A stretch of 64,000 nucleotides of DNA from Streptomyces sp. NBC_01235 (GCF_035989285.1 NZ_CP108513.1:3348001-3412000); one strand, 5' to 3'; counted from the stretch's first letter, positions 1-9,673 are shown. Made by a program: numbers and translations. The notes: generated from the letters alone by a model not told the origin.

Positions 1-910
1 CCTTGCGCAGATCCTCGGGGTAGTCGCTGGCGAACTCCGCCCACTCCCCGTCCCCGGGGTGCTCGAAGCCCAGCCGGACGGCGTGCAGCCACTGCCGGGT
101 CAGGCCCAGCCGCTTGCCGAGCGTCGGGTCGGCGCCGTAGGTGAGGTCACCGACACAGGGGTGGCGGTGGGCGGCCATGTGGACGCGGATCTGGTGGGTG
201 CGGCCCGTCTCCAGCTTCACGTCCAGCAGGGAGGCCGCGCGGAAGGCCTCGATGAGGTCGTAGTGCGTGACGGACGGCTTGCCCTCGGCCGTGACCGCCC
301 ACTTGTAGTCGTGCTGCGGGTGCCGGCCGATGGGCGCGTCGATCGTGCCGCTCGTCGGGTCCGGGTGGCCCTGGACGAGCGTGTGGTAGCGCTTGTCGAC
401 CGTGCGCTCCTTGAACTGGCGCTTCAGCGACGTGTACGCCCGCTCCGACTTGGCGACGACCATCAGACCGGACGTGCCGACGTCGAGGCGGTGCACGATG
501 CCCTGACGCTCGGCGGCGCCGGATGTGGAGATGCGGTACCCGGCCGCGGCGAGCCCACCGATGACGGTCGGCCCGCTCCAGCCGGGCGACGGGTGCGCGG
601 CCACGCCGACCGGCTTGACGATCACGACCACGTCCTCGTCGTCGTGCACGATCTCCATGCCCTCGACCGGCTCGGCGACGATCTGCACGGGCGCGGGCGC
701 CTGCGGCATCTCGACCTCCAGCCAGGCCCCGCCGCTCACCCGCTCGGACTTCCCGACCACCGAGCCGTCGACCGAGACCTTCCCCGCCGCGGCGAGCTCG
801 GCGGCTTTGGTACGGGAGAAGCCGAACATGCGGGAGATGGCGGCGTCGACGCGCTCGCCCTCCAGGCCGTCCGGCACGGGCAGGGTACGGATCTCGGGAA
901 TCGTGCTCAC
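1..910 (-). CDS. rluD: RluA/RluD-family 23S rRNA pseudouridine synthase (3' end cut by window edge)
   Basis: Converts specific uridines of 23S rRNA to pseudouridine. The visible 303 codons start at a GTG ([15 protein letters not shown]...) and hold an N-terminal S4-type RNA-binding domain (about residues 15-75, with [18 protein letters not shown]) followed by the catalytic domain with the family signature [13 protein letters not shown], whose Asp is the expected catalytic residue, and the later [11 protein letters not shown] motif. Only the extreme C terminus is missing. It lies 87 bases downstream of lspA, a pairing common in bacteria. Family assignment is firm; RluD rather than another RluA paralogue is by size, S4 domain and the lspA neighbour. 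Confidence 0.9.
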   Translation of the reverse strand, partial: MSTIPEIRTLPVPDGLEGERVDAAISRMFGFSRTKAAELAAAGKVSVDGSVVGKSERVSGGAWLEVEMPQAPAPVQIVAEPVEGMEIVHDDEDVVVIVKPVGVAAHPSPGWSGPTVIGGLAAAGYRISTSGAAERQGIVHRLDVGTSGLMVVAKSERAYTSLKRQFKERTVDKRYHTLVQGHPDPTSGTIDAPIGRHPQHDYKWAVTAEGKPSVTHYDLIEAFRAASLLDVKLETGRTHQIRVHMAAHRHPCVGDLTYGADPTLGKRLGLTRQWLHAVRLGFEHPGDGEWAEFASDYPEDLRK

Positions 911-997
911 CCGTCGAGTATGCCGGACGCCTCCGACACCACCGTACGAAGCCTGTGGACAACCGCCCCGCGGACGGCCGGTCCTCGCCGCGGACGG

Positions 998-1612
998 TCA
1001 GTCCTTGTGGACGGTCCCGTCCGGGTCCAGCCCCTTGAAGGACAGCAGCACGATCAGGATGCCGCCGCACACGATCGCCGAGTCGGCGAGGTTGAAGACC
1101 GCGAAGTGCTTCGGTGCGATGAAGTCCACGACCGCGCCCTCGAAGACGCCCGGCGCGCGGAAGATCCGGTCGGTGAGGTTGCCCAGGGCGCCGCCCAGCA
1201 GCAGCCCCAGGGCGATCGCCCAGGGCAGGCTGTAGAGCTTGCGGGCGAGCCGGGCGATCACCACGATCACGGCCGTCGCGATCACCGTGAAGATGATGGT
1301 GAATGCCTCGCCGAAGCCGAAGGCCGCGCCCGCGTTGCGGATGGCCTCGAACTTCAGCCAGTCCCCGACGATCTCGATCGGCGCGTGATGCTCCAGCTTG
1401 GCGACCACGATCATCTTGCTGACCAGGTCGAGTGCGTACGCGAACGTGGCCACGGCGAAGAGCACGGCGATACGGCGCTTGCCCCTGGGCCGTGCCTCCG
1501 TGGCCCCGGAGGCCTCGGTGCTCTCCTGCTCGCCCCGGCCGGACGACTGCTCCGGCTCGGATCCCGCCTCGGGGGTGTCCGGCGTACCGATGACGCGCTC
1601 CGCCTCTGCCAC
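998..1612 (-). CDS. lspA: Lipoprotein signal peptidase II
   Basis: Membrane aspartyl protease that removes signal peptides from prolipoproteins after lipidation. 204 residues with four hydrophobic segments (about 48-68, 103-121, 129-147, 175-192). The two catalytic Asp are D148 in GNLTDRIF and D177 in FNLADSAI; the NAGAAFGF motif sits at 93-100. A hydrophilic, Glu/Ser-rich N-terminal extension of about 45 residues precedes the first membrane segment and is longer than in E. coli, as in other streptomycetes. GTG start preceded by GAGGGAC. Probably transcribed with rluD downstream. Confidence 0.95.
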   Translation of the reverse strand: MAEAERVIGTPDTPEAGSEPEQSSGRGEQESTEASGATEARPRGKRRIAVLFAVATFAYALDLVSKMIVVAKLEHHAPIEIVGDWLKFEAIRNAGAAFGFGEAFTIIFTVIATAVIVVIARLARKLYSLPWAIALGLLLGGALGNLTDRIFRAPGVFEGAVVDFIAPKHFAVFNLADSAIVCGGILIVLLSFKGLDPDGTVHKD

Positions 1613-1679
1613 GTGAGTCCCTCAACCTAGGTACCTGACTGAGGACGAGGGTACGGCACACCCCCCGGCAGCCAGGAGA

Positions 1680-2576
1680 TCAGTACCGGCGCTCCTGCTT
1701 CTGCTTGCACTCGACGCACAGCGTGGCCCGCGGGAAGGCCTGCATCCGGGCCTTGCCGATGGCTTTGCCGCAGTTCTCGCACAGGCCGTAGGTGCCGGCG
1801 TCCAGCCGTTCCAGGGCGTGCTCGGTCTGGATCAGCATCTCGCGCGCGTTGGCGGCCAGCGCCAGTTCGTGCTCACGCGTGATGTTCTTGGTCCCGGTGT
1901 CCGCCTGGTCGTCGCCGGCGCCGTCCCCCGAGTCCCGCATCAGGCCCGCCAGGGCCGTCTCGGACGAGGCGAGCTCGGCTCGCAGCCGCGCCTGCTCCGA
2001 CTGCAGGTCCGCTCGGGCCTCCTCGACCTCCTCCGGCGTCCACGGCTCCTCGCCGGGGCGCACCGCGAGTTCGCCCGGCTCCACCGCGGCGAGGCGTGCC
2101 TGGGGGACGGCGGTCTTCGCCGCCATGGCCGTACCCGGAGTCTTCTTCGCAACCACTGTCGTGGCTCCCGTCTGCTCCGCGGCCGAGGCCGCGCCCACCT
2201 TCTTGGCCGTGCTCTTCCTGCCCACACTCGTCGCAGCCACGCCTTCGGCGCCGCCGACCTTCTTGGCGGCCGTCTTCCTGGTGGCCTTCTTGGCGGCCAC
2301 CTTCTTCGCAGTCGTCTTCTTCGCAGTCGTCTTCTGAGCGACCGCCTTCTTCGCAGTCGTCTTCGGAGCGACCGCCTTCTTCGCGGCCGCCTTCTCGGCC
2401 ACCACGTTCTTCGCGGCCGCCTTCTTGGCCACCGTCTTCTTGGGCGCTGCCTTCTTCGTCCCGGCGGCGGACGACCGCACCGTGTTCACGGCCTTGACGT
2501 CCTTGGCCGCGCCGCCGGAGGCACTCGTGGACCTGCCGGACGCCGACTGCTGTACGGCGGTCTTCTTCGCCACCAT
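1680..2576 (-). CDS. DksA/TraR-family zinc-finger protein with histone-H1-like Lys/Ala-rich N-terminal tail
   Basis: 298 residues. The C-terminal 120 residues form a DksA/TraR-like module: a helical region about 180-260 and a C4 zinc finger with C266, C269, C287 and C290 (CENC...CVEC), which in this family places the protein in the RNA polymerase secondary channel or on DNA. Residues 41-127 are a low-complexity tail of KKAAAKK/KTTAKK repeats resembling histone H1 and the tails of actinobacterial HU. I chose the ATG at 2576 because GAAGGGG precedes it; the frame stays open far upstream only as an antisense shadow of ileS. A nucleoid-binding or transcription-modulating role is inference. Confidence 0.85.
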   Translation of the reverse strand: MVAKKTAVQQSASGRSTSASGGAAKDVKAVNTVRSSAAGTKKAAPKKTVAKKAAAKNVVAEKAAAKKAVAPKTTAKKAVAQKTTAKKTTAKKVAAKKATRKTAAKKVGGAEGVAATSVGRKSTAKKVGAASAAEQTGATTVVAKKTPGTAMAAKTAVPQARLAAVEPGELAVRPGEEPWTPEEVEEARADLQSEQARLRAELASSETALAGLMRDSGDGAGDDQADTGTKNITREHELALAANAREMLIQTEHALERLDAGTYGLCENCGKAIGKARMQAFPRATLCVECKQKQERRY

Positions 2577-2589
2577 GGCCGCGGCCCCT

Positions 2590-2602
2590 TCACATATTGT
2601 GA
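2590..2602. promoter_or_regulatory. 13-bp palindrome just upstream of the DksA-like gene
   Basis: TCACA-TAT-TGTGA, a perfect 5-bp inverted repeat with a 3-base centre, ends 14 bases before the ATG of the DksA-like gene. AT-rich palindromes are rare in this DNA, so it may be an operator; the half-site resembles CRP-type TGTGA. No direct evidence of function. Confidence 0.35.
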
Positions 2603-2874
2603 TCTTGCACGCGAATCGTGCTGGGACGATAAATCGACCTGGAGCCCGCGGCAACGGGGCACACCGCCCGACTCGCCCGCCACGCGGCAAGCCTGCATGC
2701 GTTGTGCCCAGCTCCCCGCCGGGTAATCCGCCGAGTCGGGCATCCCGGAATACGAACACGCGTATCTCCACATTCGGCCACCATTCGGGGTATTCCTGAC
2801 CCGTCCGCCCTCCGCGGCCGACGGCCCCGTAAACCGGTCGGCCGCTGTCGTCGTGGAGCCGTACACTGGGCGGA

Positions 2875-3194
2875 GCGAAAAGCGTGGATGGGGACGAGTA
2901 GCGGCGTACGCAGCCCAGAGCGACCCGGGGACGGTGGAAGCCCGGGGGCGAGCGCGACGTGAAGATCACCCCGGAGCCGCCGGAAGAACGCCTTGGACTG
3001 TGGGCTCCGCCCACGGGCCGTAGCGGGTTGGTAGAACCGGCATCGCGACCCCAATGAGGGGGCTCCCCGGCGCGTAGGGCGCACCGGAGGGCCAAGGAGG
3101 GTGGTACCGCGGGAGCGCGCCGCACACGGCGTAGACAGGCAAGAAGGCTCTCGTCCCTCCGACGGAAGGCAGTACGTCCGCCGGAGGAAGATCG
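2875..3194 (+). promoter_or_regulatory. Isoleucine T-box leader of ileS
   Basis: The 320 bases before ileS carry the hallmarks of a T-box riboswitch that senses uncharged tRNA-Ile: a T-box core AGGGTGGTACCGCGGG at 3098-3112, an ATC isoleucine specifier codon at 2965-2967 within GTGAAGATCACC, and multiple stem-loops between. No run of T follows a terminator hairpin; instead the pairing region runs into the GGAGGA ribosome-binding site next to the start codon, so control is most likely of translation initiation, the form described for actinobacterial ileS. A weak -10 (TACACT, 2862-2867) lies just upstream. The stretch 2603-2860 ahead of it holds nothing else I recognise. Confidence 0.9.
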
Positions 3195-6100
3195 ATGACG
3201 CAGTACCGCCAGGTGCCCGCCCAGGTCGACCTGCCCGCCCTCGAGCACGCGGTGCTCGACTTCTGGCGCGAGCAGAAGATCTTTACCAAGAGCCTGGAGC
3301 AGTCCGAGGGCCGCCCCGAGTGGGTGTTCTACGAGGGCCCGCCCACCGCCAACGGCATGCCCGGCGCCCACCACATCGAGGCACGCGTCTTCAAGGACGT
3401 CTTCCCCCGCTTCCGCACCATGCGCGGCTACCACGTGGCCCGCAAGGCCGGCTGGGACTGCCACGGCCTCCCGGTGGAGCTGGCGGTCGAGAAGGAGCTC
3501 GGCTTCAGCGGCAAGAAGGACATCAAGGAGTACGGCATCGCCGACTTCAACGCCAAGTGCCGCGAGTCCGTGCTCCGCCACACCGACGCCTTCTCCGAGC
3601 TGACGACCCGCATGGGCTACTGGGTCGACCTCGACGACGCGTACGTCACGATGGACCCCGAGTACATCGAGTCGGTCTGGTGGTCGCTCAAGGAGATCTT
3701 CAACAAGGGCCTGCTGGTCCAGGACCACCGCGTCGCCCCCTGGTGCCCGCGCTGCGGCACCGGCCTCTCGGACCACGAGCTGGCGCAGGGCTACGAGACG
3801 GTCGTCGACCCCTCCGTGTACGTCCGTTTCCCCCTCACCTCCGGTCCGCTCGCCGGCCAGGCCGCCCTCCTGGTGTGGACGACGACCCCCTGGACGCTGG
3901 TCTCCAACACGGCCGTGGCCGCGCACCCCGACGTGACCTACGTCGTCGCGACCGACGGCGAGGAGAACCTCGTCGTCGCCGAGCCGCTGCTCGCCAAGGC
4001 ACTCGGCGAGGGCTGGGAGACCACCGGCCAGTCCTTCACCGGCGCCGAAATGGAGCGCTGGTCCTACCAACGTCCGTTCGAGCTCGTGGAGTTCCCGGCC
4101 GACGTGGAGACGCACTACGTCGTCAACGCCGATTACGTCACCACCGAGGACGGCACGGGCCTGGTCCACCAGTCCCCCGCCTTCGGTGAGGACGACCTCA
4201 AGGTCTGCCGCTCCTACGGTCTGCCGGTGGTGAACCCGGTCCGCCCGGACGGCACCTTCGAGGAGTCCGTCCCCATGGTCGGCGGCATCTTCTTCAAGAA
4301 GGCGGACGAAAAGCTCACCGAGGACCTCCAGCAGCGCGGCCTCCTCTTCAAGCACATCCCGTACGAGCACAGCTACCCGCACTGCTGGCGCTGCCACACC
4401 GCGCTCATCTACTACGCGCAGCCGTCCTGGTACATCCGCACGACGGCCGTCAAGGACCGCCTCCTCCAGGAGAACGAGAAGACCAACTGGTTCCCGGACA
4501 CGGTCAAGCACGGCCGTTTCGGCGACTGGCTGAACAACAACATCGACTGGGCGCTGTCCCGCAGCCGCTACTGGGGCACCCCGCTGCCGATCTGGCGCTG
4601 CGAGGACGACCACCTCACGGTCGTCGGTTCCCGCGCGGAGCTCACCGAACTGACCGGCACCGACCAGTCGGAGCTGGACCCGCACCGCCCGTTCATCGAC
4701 GCGGTCACCTTCGCGTGCCCCCACGACGACTGCGGGCGGACGGCCACGCGCGTGCCGGAGGTCATCGACGCCTGGTACGACTCGGGTTCGATGCCGTTCG
4801 CGCAGTGGGGCTACCCGTACAAGAACAAGGACCTGTTCGAGTCCCGCTACCCGGCCCAGTTCATCTCCGAGGCCATCGACCAGACCCGCGGCTGGTTCTA
4901 CACGCTGATGGCGGTCGGCACGCTGGTCTTCGACAAGTCCTCGTACGAGAACGTCGTCTGCCTGGGCCACATCCTCGCCGAGGACGGCCGCAAGATGTCC
5001 AAGCACCTGGGCAACATCCTGCAGCCGATCCCGCTGATGGACCAGCACGGCGCCGACGCGGTGCGCTGGTTCATGGCGGCCGGCGGCTCCCCGTGGGCGG
5101 CCCGCCGGGTGGGCCACAGCACCATCCAGGAGGTCGTCCGCAAGACGCTCCTGACGTACTGGAACACGGTCGCCTTCCAGGCCCTGTACGCCCGCACGTC
5201 CGACTGGGCGCCCAGCGAGGCCGACCCGGCACCGGCGGACCGGCCCGTCCTGGACCGCTGGCTGCTGTCCGAACTCCACGCCCTCACCGACCAGGTGACG
5301 CAGGCTCTGGAGGCGTACGACACCCAGCGCGCCGGCAAACTGCTCTCGGCGTTCGTCGACGACCTGTCCAACTGGTACGTCCGCCGTTCCCGACGCCGCT
5401 TCTGGCAGGGCGACAAGGCCGCTCTGCGCACGCTGCACGAGGTCGTCGAGACGGTCACGAAGCTGATGGCCCCGCTGACGCCGTTCATCACCGAGCGGGT
5501 CTGGCAGGACCTGATCGTGCCGGTCACCCCGGGCGCCCCGGAGTCCGTCCACCTTTCCTCCTGGCCGCAGGCGGACCTCTCCGCGATCGACCCGGAGCTG
5601 TCGAAGCAGATGGTCCTGGTCCGCCGCCTGGTGGAGCTGGGCCGCGCCACGCGCGCGGAGTCGGGCGTCAAGACCCGCCAGCCGCTGCAGCGCGCGCTCA
5701 TCGCGGCCACCGGCTTCGACGCCCTCTCCCCCGAGCTGCACATGCAGATCACGGAGGAGCTGAACGTCGAGTCCCTGGCGTCGCTGAGCGAGGTCGGCGG
5801 CTCCCTGGTCGACACCACCGCCAAGGCCAACTTCCGGGCGCTGGGCAAGCGGTTCGGCAAGCGCGTCCAGGACGTCGCCAAGGCCGTCGCGAACGCCGAC
5901 GCGGCCGCGCTGTCCCTCGCCCTGCGTGAGGGCACGGCGTCCGTGGAGGTCGACGGCGAGACGATCACCCTCGCCCCCGACGAGGTGATCATCACGGAGA
6001 CCCCACGCGAGGGCTGGTCGGTCGCCTCCGACTCCGGTGCCACGGTCGCCCTCGACCTGGAGATCACCGAGGAGCTGCGACGCGCGGGCCTGGCCCGCGA

Positions 6101-6338
6101 CGCGATCCGCCTGATCCAGGAGGCCCGTAAGAACAGTGGCCTCGACGTCGCCGACCGCATCGCGCTGCGCTGGACGGCGACGGACCCGGCCACCGTCGAC
6201 GCCCTGGACGGCCACTCCGCCCTGATCGCCGACGAGGTCCTGGCCACGGACTTCGCCCAGGGCGAGGCGGACGACGCCTACGGCGCCCCGTTCACCGACG
6301 AGGGCCTGACGCTGACGTTCCGCCTGCGCAAGGCGTAG
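3195..6338 (+). CDS. ileS: Isoleucyl-tRNA synthetase
   Basis: Charges tRNA-Ile. 1047 residues, class I synthetase. The HIGH-type signature is GMPGAHH (54-60) and the KMSKS-type loop is KMSKHLGN (from K600). The editing (CP1) domain lies between them, then the anticodon-binding domain and a C-terminal extension. Length and motif variants fit the longer, eukaryote-like IleRS class usual in actinobacteria, a class often less sensitive to mupirocin (family knowledge). ATG start with GGAGGA 8 bases upstream, under T-box control. Faces divIVA with paired terminators between. Confidence 0.98.
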   Translation: MTQYRQVPAQVDLPALEHAVLDFWREQKIFTKSLEQSEGRPEWVFYEGPPTANGMPGAHHIEARVFKDVFPRFRTMRGYHVARKAGWDCHGLPVELAVEKELGFSGKKDIKEYGIADFNAKCRESVLRHTDAFSELTTRMGYWVDLDDAYVTMDPEYIESVWWSLKEIFNKGLLVQDHRVAPWCPRCGTGLSDHELAQGYETVVDPSVYVRFPLTSGPLAGQAALLVWTTTPWTLVSNTAVAAHPDVTYVVATDGEENLVVAEPLLAKALGEGWETTGQSFTGAEMERWSYQRPFELVEFPADVETHYVVNADYVTTEDGTGLVHQSPAFGEDDLKVCRSYGLPVVNPVRPDGTFEESVPMVGGIFFKKADEKLTEDLQQRGLLFKHIPYEHSYPHCWRCHTALIYYAQPSWYIRTTAVKDRLLQENEKTNWFPDTVKHGRFGDWLNNNIDWALSRSRYWGTPLPIWRCEDDHLTVVGSRAELTELTGTDQSELDPHRPFIDAVTFACPHDDCGRTATRVPEVIDAWYDSGSMPFAQWGYPYKNKDLFESRYPAQFISEAIDQTRGWFYTLMAVGTLVFDKSSYENVVCLGHILAEDGRKMSKHLGNILQPIPLMDQHGADAVRWFMAAGGSPWAARRVGHSTIQEVVRKTLLTYWNTVAFQALYARTSDWAPSEADPAPADRPVLDRWLLSELHALTDQVTQALEAYDTQRAGKLLSAFVDDLSNWYVRRSRRRFWQGDKAALRTLHEVVETVTKLMAPLTPFITERVWQDLIVPVTPGAPESVHLSSWPQADLSAIDPELSKQMVLVRRLVELGRATRAESGVKTRQPLQRALIAATGFDALSPELHMQITEELNVESLASLSEVGGSLVDTTAKANFRALGKRFGKRVQDVAKAVANADAAALSLALREGTASVEVDGETITLAPDEVIITETPREGWSVASDSGATVALDLEITEELRRAGLARDAIRLIQEARKNSGLDVADRIALRWTATDPATVDALDGHSALIADEVLATDFAQGEADDAYGAPFTDEGLTLTFRLRKA

Positions 6339-6359
6339 AGGCACAAGGCGTCGTGCTAC

Positions 6360-6393
6360 GAGGGCCCGGCTCCCCCGAGGGGGCCGGGCCCTC
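6360..6393. terminator. Hairpin downstream of ileS
   Basis: Inverted repeat GAGGGCCCGGC / GCCGGGCCCTC (11 bp, further pairing of C and G runs in the loop), 22 bases past the ileS stop. GC-rich hairpin without a T run, usual for Streptomyces. Confidence 0.7.
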
Positions 6394-6459
6394 CGGCATG
6401 TCCGACCGACGGAGTCCCCGACGGACCGACACCGCCGTGATCGCTGTCAACACGCGTAA

Positions 6460-6501
6460 AAAGGGCGGGACCCCGGATCGAAATCCGGGGTCCCGCCCTT
6501 T
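6460..6501. terminator. Bidirectional terminator between convergent ileS and divIVA
   Basis: A perfect 19-bp stem, arms 6460-6478 and 6483-6501, closed by a CGAA tetraloop. The arm ends are A/T runs (AAA...TTT), so it reads as an intrinsic terminator on both strands. Confidence 0.9.
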
Positions 6502-6536
6502 GAACGCCGCCGACGCCTAAGGCGTACTACTGGCCG

Positions 6537-7781
6537 TCAGTTGTCATCCTCGTCGATGAGGAAGCCGCGCATCGGCGAGGGAGCCTGGCCCATCGGGGAG
6601 GGGCCCTGCGGCCGCACCGGCGCCATCGGCTGGGTCATCGCCGGAGACATCTGCTGCTGACCGCCGTAGGACGGAGCGGCCTGGCTCGGGGCGCCCATGC
6701 CCGGGTTGCCGCCGTAGGACGGGGCGCTCGCGCCGGCCGGAGCCATCGAGGGCGCCGGGGACGGCGGCAGCGAGGCCGTGGCCGGGGTGCGCGGCGGGGC
6801 GAGGGAGTCGTCCGCCTGGGTCTCCAGCTGGCGCAGCTGGGACTCGAGGTAGGACTTCAGGCGCGTACGGTACTCGCGCTCGAAGCCACGCAGGTCCTCG
6901 ACCTTGCGCTCCAACGTCGCGCGGGCGGACTCCAGGGAGCCCATGGCGACGCGGTGCTTCTCCTGCGCGTCCCGCTCCAGGGCGTCGGCCTTGGCACGGG
7001 CGTCACGCTCGAGACCCTCGGCACGCGAACGCGCCTCGCCGACGATCTTGTTGGCCTCGGAACGGGCCTCGGCGATCGCCTGGTCGGCGGTCTGCTGAGC
7101 CAGCGAGAGGACACGGGCGGCGCTGTCGCCACCGGGGCCCTGACCGGGGCCGCCCATCGGACCGCCCATGGGGCCGCCCATCGGACCACCCATCTGCTGC
7201 TGCATGGGGGGCTGGCCGCCCATGGGACCCTGACCCATGGGGCCCTGGCCCATCGGACCCTGACCCATCGGGCCGGGACCCTGCGGACCACCCTGACCAC
7301 CGCCGGGACCGGCGGGCAGCTGCGGGGCACCGCTCGGCAGCTGGGGCGGGCCACCCATGGGGCCACCCATCTGCTGCTGCGGCGGGCCCGATATTCCGGC
7401 GGGCACCGGGCCGCCGGGACCTCGCATGCCCTGCTGCGGCATCCCCTGCGGAGGCATCCCCTGCTGGGGCATGCCCTGCTGCTGCATACCGCCCTGCATG
7501 CCGCCTTGCTGCATGCCGCCTTGCTGCATGCCGCCCTGCTGCTGCATGCCGCCCTGCTGCTGGTCCTGCTCCGGAGGCTTGCGCATGTTCTGCTGGTTCT
7601 GGGCAGCAGCACGCGTGGCCGCGGCCAGTTTGGCGCGCAGGTCCTCGTTCTCCCTTAGCAGGCGGGTCAGTTCGGCTTCGACCTCGTCGAGGAAGGCATC
7701 GACCTCGTCCTCGTCATAGCCTTCTCGGAGGCGGACGGTCGTGAACTGCTTGTTCCGCACGTCCTCGGGGGTCAACGGCAT
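6537..7781 (-). CDS. divIVA: Polar growth determinant DivIVA (Wag31 homologue)
   Basis: Coiled-coil protein that binds curved membrane at hyphal tips and directs apical cell wall growth; essential in streptomycetes. 414 residues. The conserved N-terminal membrane-binding domain is residues 1-60 ([13 protein letters not shown]...). A low-complexity linker of Gln/Gly/Met/Pro repeats spans about 72-217, followed by a second coiled coil about 222-330 and a disordered tail ending in IDEDDN. ATG start with GAGGTG. Last gene of the dcw string, 52 bases after sepG. The linker length varies between species, so exact length is not diagnostic. Confidence 0.97.
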   Translation of the reverse strand: MPLTPEDVRNKQFTTVRLREGYDEDEVDAFLDEVEAELTRLLRENEDLRAKLAAATRAAAQNQQNMRKPPEQDQQQGGMQQQGGMQQGGMQQGGMQGGMQQQGMPQQGMPPQGMPQQGMRGPGGPVPAGISGPPQQQMGGPMGGPPQLPSGAPQLPAGPGGGQGGPQGPGPMGQGPMGQGPMGQGPMGGQPPMQQQMGGPMGGPMGGPMGGPGQGPGGDSAARVLSLAQQTADQAIAEARSEANKIVGEARSRAEGLERDARAKADALERDAQEKHRVAMGSLESARATLERKVEDLRGFEREYRTRLKSYLESQLRQLETQADDSLAPPRTPATASLPPSPAPSMAPAGASAPSYGGNPGMGAPSQAAPSYGGQQQMSPAMTQPMAPVRPQGPSPMGQAPSPMRGFLIDEDDN

Positions 7782-7833
7782 CTCTTCACCTCAACGTAGT
7801 CGTCGGCATCGGCAAGACGGTAGTTCACATCGC

Positions 7834-8118
7834 TCACAGCCGGCTCACGATCGAGATCAGGATGTAGACGATGATCATCAGTACGAAGAAGGACAGGTCG
7901 AGCGCCACGCCCCCGAGACGCAACGGCGGGATGACCCGCCGCAGAAGCTTGAGCGGTGGATCGGTGACAGTGTAGGTGGCCTCCAGAACGACCACCATCG
8001 CCTTGCCGGGCTGCCATGAGCGGGCGAACTGGAAGACGTAGTCCATGACCAACCGGAAGATGAGCACGATGAGGAAGACCATCAGCGCGATGTAGACGAC
8101 ATCCAGGACCACGCTCAT
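7834..8118 (-). CDS. sepG: YggT-family membrane protein SepG
   Basis: 94 residues, two hydrophobic blocks (about 4-30 and 72-92) around a short loop containing TDPPLKLLRRVIPP, which is the YggT family signature. In Streptomyces the gene between sepF and divIVA is sepG, reported to help place SsgB at future septa and to affect nucleoid compaction. I took the ATG at 8118 (MSVVLDVVYI); a longer in-frame version adds 40 hydrophilic residues not typical of the family. Confidence 0.9.
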   Translation of the reverse strand: MSVVLDVVYIALMVFLIVLIFRLVMDYVFQFARSWQPGKAMVVVLEATYTVTDPPLKLLRRVIPPLRLGGVALDLSFFVLMIIVYILISIVSRL

Positions 8119-8179
8119 GTTCGGTGCTTCCCTCTCCCCTGCTCCGTACGGCTCTGTACTGCTTTTCCGGTCTTGCGTC

Positions 8180-8821
8180 TCAGCTCTGGTTGAAGAACCC
8201 GCCCTCTGCGATGCGGGCCTTGTCCTCCGCCGTGACATCGACGTTAGCAGGCGACAACAGGAACACCTTCTGCGTCACCCGCTCGATGCTGCCGTGAAGA
8301 CCAAACACCAAACCGGCCGCAAAGTCGACAAGTCGCTTCGCGTCTGTGTCATCCATCTCAGTCAGATTCATGATCACCGGGGTGCCCTCACGGAAGTGTT
8401 CCCCGATGGTACGGGCCTCGTTGTAGGTCCGGGGGTGAAGTGTGGTGATCCGGTACGGCTCTCGTTCCGACACGACCTTGGGCATGATCACCGGTGCGTT
8501 CTTCTCCAGGGACTGACGTTCTTGTGTGATGGATGCCACGGGCGCGATGCGCGCCGGACGCCCGGATTCCGCGGCGAGCGAAGCGGATCGGGCCACCGGT
8601 TCACGCGGCGCGGGCGGCTGCACGATTCGCACCTCTTCGTCCCTTTGGGACTGGTGTGCACCGTGGGACTGATGTGCCGGCTCGTGCCGCCGGTGGTCCC
8701 GCTCGGGCTCAGGGTCGAGCTCGGGTTCGAAGTCGTCGTCGGGGTCGAAACCCCGGCCGTCGTACCCATCGTCCTCCACGAGGCCGAGGTAGACCGCCAT
8801 CTTGCGCATCGCGCCGGCCAT
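8180..8821 (-). CDS. sepF: Cell division protein SepF
   Basis: FtsZ-binding membrane anchor that takes the place of FtsA in actinobacteria. 213 residues: a short N-terminal amphipathic start ([15 protein letters not shown]), an acidic/His-rich linker (about 20-75), and the C-terminal SepF core about 105-200 with the motif [24 protein letters not shown]. The ATG at 8821 has GGAGGA 10 bases upstream and gives the usual length; 15 more upstream codons are open but lack a site. Confidence 0.96.
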   Translation of the reverse strand: MAGAMRKMAVYLGLVEDDGYDGRGFDPDDDFEPELDPEPERDHRRHEPAHQSHGAHQSQRDEEVRIVQPPAPREPVARSASLAAESGRPARIAPVASITQERQSLEKNAPVIMPKVVSEREPYRITTLHPRTYNEARTIGEHFREGTPVIMNLTEMDDTDAKRLVDFAAGLVFGLHGSIERVTQKVFLLSPANVDVTAEDKARIAEGGFFNQS

Positions 8822-8948
8822 GCTCTGAGTCCTCCGCTCTGTGGTGGATCGACTTTCGACTGCCAAGTCCCGCGATCCACGTGGCCCTTACACCCGCCTT
8901 CGGCGGCAATGACCATATTTTCTGCTGTGGTCCGACTTCCTGGCGACG

Positions 8949-9668
8949 TTACCCGAGCCTGGGGCGGACTCCGAGTACCGCAGTGCCGACGCGTACATGT
9001 GTCGCTCCGGCCGCCACGGCCTCCTCGAGGTCCGCACTCATCCCTGCCGACACCATGTTCGCAGCCGGATGGGCTCGGCGCAGGTCAGTCGACAAATCCA
9101 TCAACCGGCCGAACGCCGCCCGTTGGCGCCCCGCGTACTTCCCGGTCAGGGGTGCGACCGTCATCAGGCCGTCGAGCCGCAGCCCCGGGGAGCCGGCGAC
9201 CAGAGCGGCCAACTCCTCGATGCCGCCGGGGGCCACGCCGCCCCGCTCACCCCGCTCGCTCAGCCCGGCGTCGAGGGCCACCTGGATCAGGCAGCCCACC
9301 GCGCGCCCGGCCCGCACGGCCTCCTTCGACAGTGCCGTCACCAGCCTGGCCCGGTCGACCGACTGCACCACATCCGCGTAACCGACCACGGATCGCACCT
9401 TGTTGGTCTGCAACTGACCGACGAAGTGCCACTGAAGCGGCAGGTCGGAGCAGTCGGCCGCCTTGGGCGCCGCGTCCTGGTCCTTGTTCTCGGCGACATG
9501 GCGCACACCGAGTTCCGACAGGATCCGCACGTCGCTCGCCGGGTAGGTCTTGGTGACCACGATCAGGGTCACCTCCTCCCGCTTGCGACCGGCGGCCGCG
9601 CACGCGGCGGCGATGCGCTCCTCCACCTTCGCCAGGTTTCCGGCGAGTTCGTCCTTACGGTCTGCCAT
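8949..9668 (-). CDS. yggS: Pyridoxal phosphate homeostasis protein (YggS/PROSC family)
   Basis: 239-residue PLP-binding protein of the alanine-racemase fold without known enzymatic activity, involved in vitamin B6 homeostasis. The PLP lysine is K40 in IVVTKTYP. Conserved motifs include HFVGQLQTNK and the phosphate-binding SAGMSADLEEAV near the C terminus. Start MADRKDEL at 9668; a second ATG two codons upstream (9674) overlaps the pgeF stop as TGATG, implying translational coupling. Fixed member of the ftsZ-pgeF-yggS-sepF string. Confidence 0.95.
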   Translation of the reverse strand: MADRKDELAGNLAKVEERIAAACAAAGRKREEVTLIVVTKTYPASDVRILSELGVRHVAENKDQDAAPKAADCSDLPLQWHFVGQLQTNKVRSVVGYADVVQSVDRARLVTALSKEAVRAGRAVGCLIQVALDAGLSERGERGGVAPGGIEELAALVAGSPGLRLDGLMTVAPLTGKYAGRQRAAFGRLMDLSTDLRRAHPAANMVSAGMSADLEEAVAAGATHVRVGTAVLGVRPRLG

Positions 9669-9673
9669 GCCCA

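Noticed and set aside
1680..6344. A 1554-codon leftward open frame antisense to ileS
   Set aside because: It is the mirror of ileS codon bias in GC-rich DNA; only its last 298 codons (the DksA-like gene) have a ribosome site and family similarity.
7440..7560. Possible CRISPR-like array in the GCCGCCTTGCTGCATG repeats
   Set aside because: These are codon repeats inside divIVA with no spacers of constant length.
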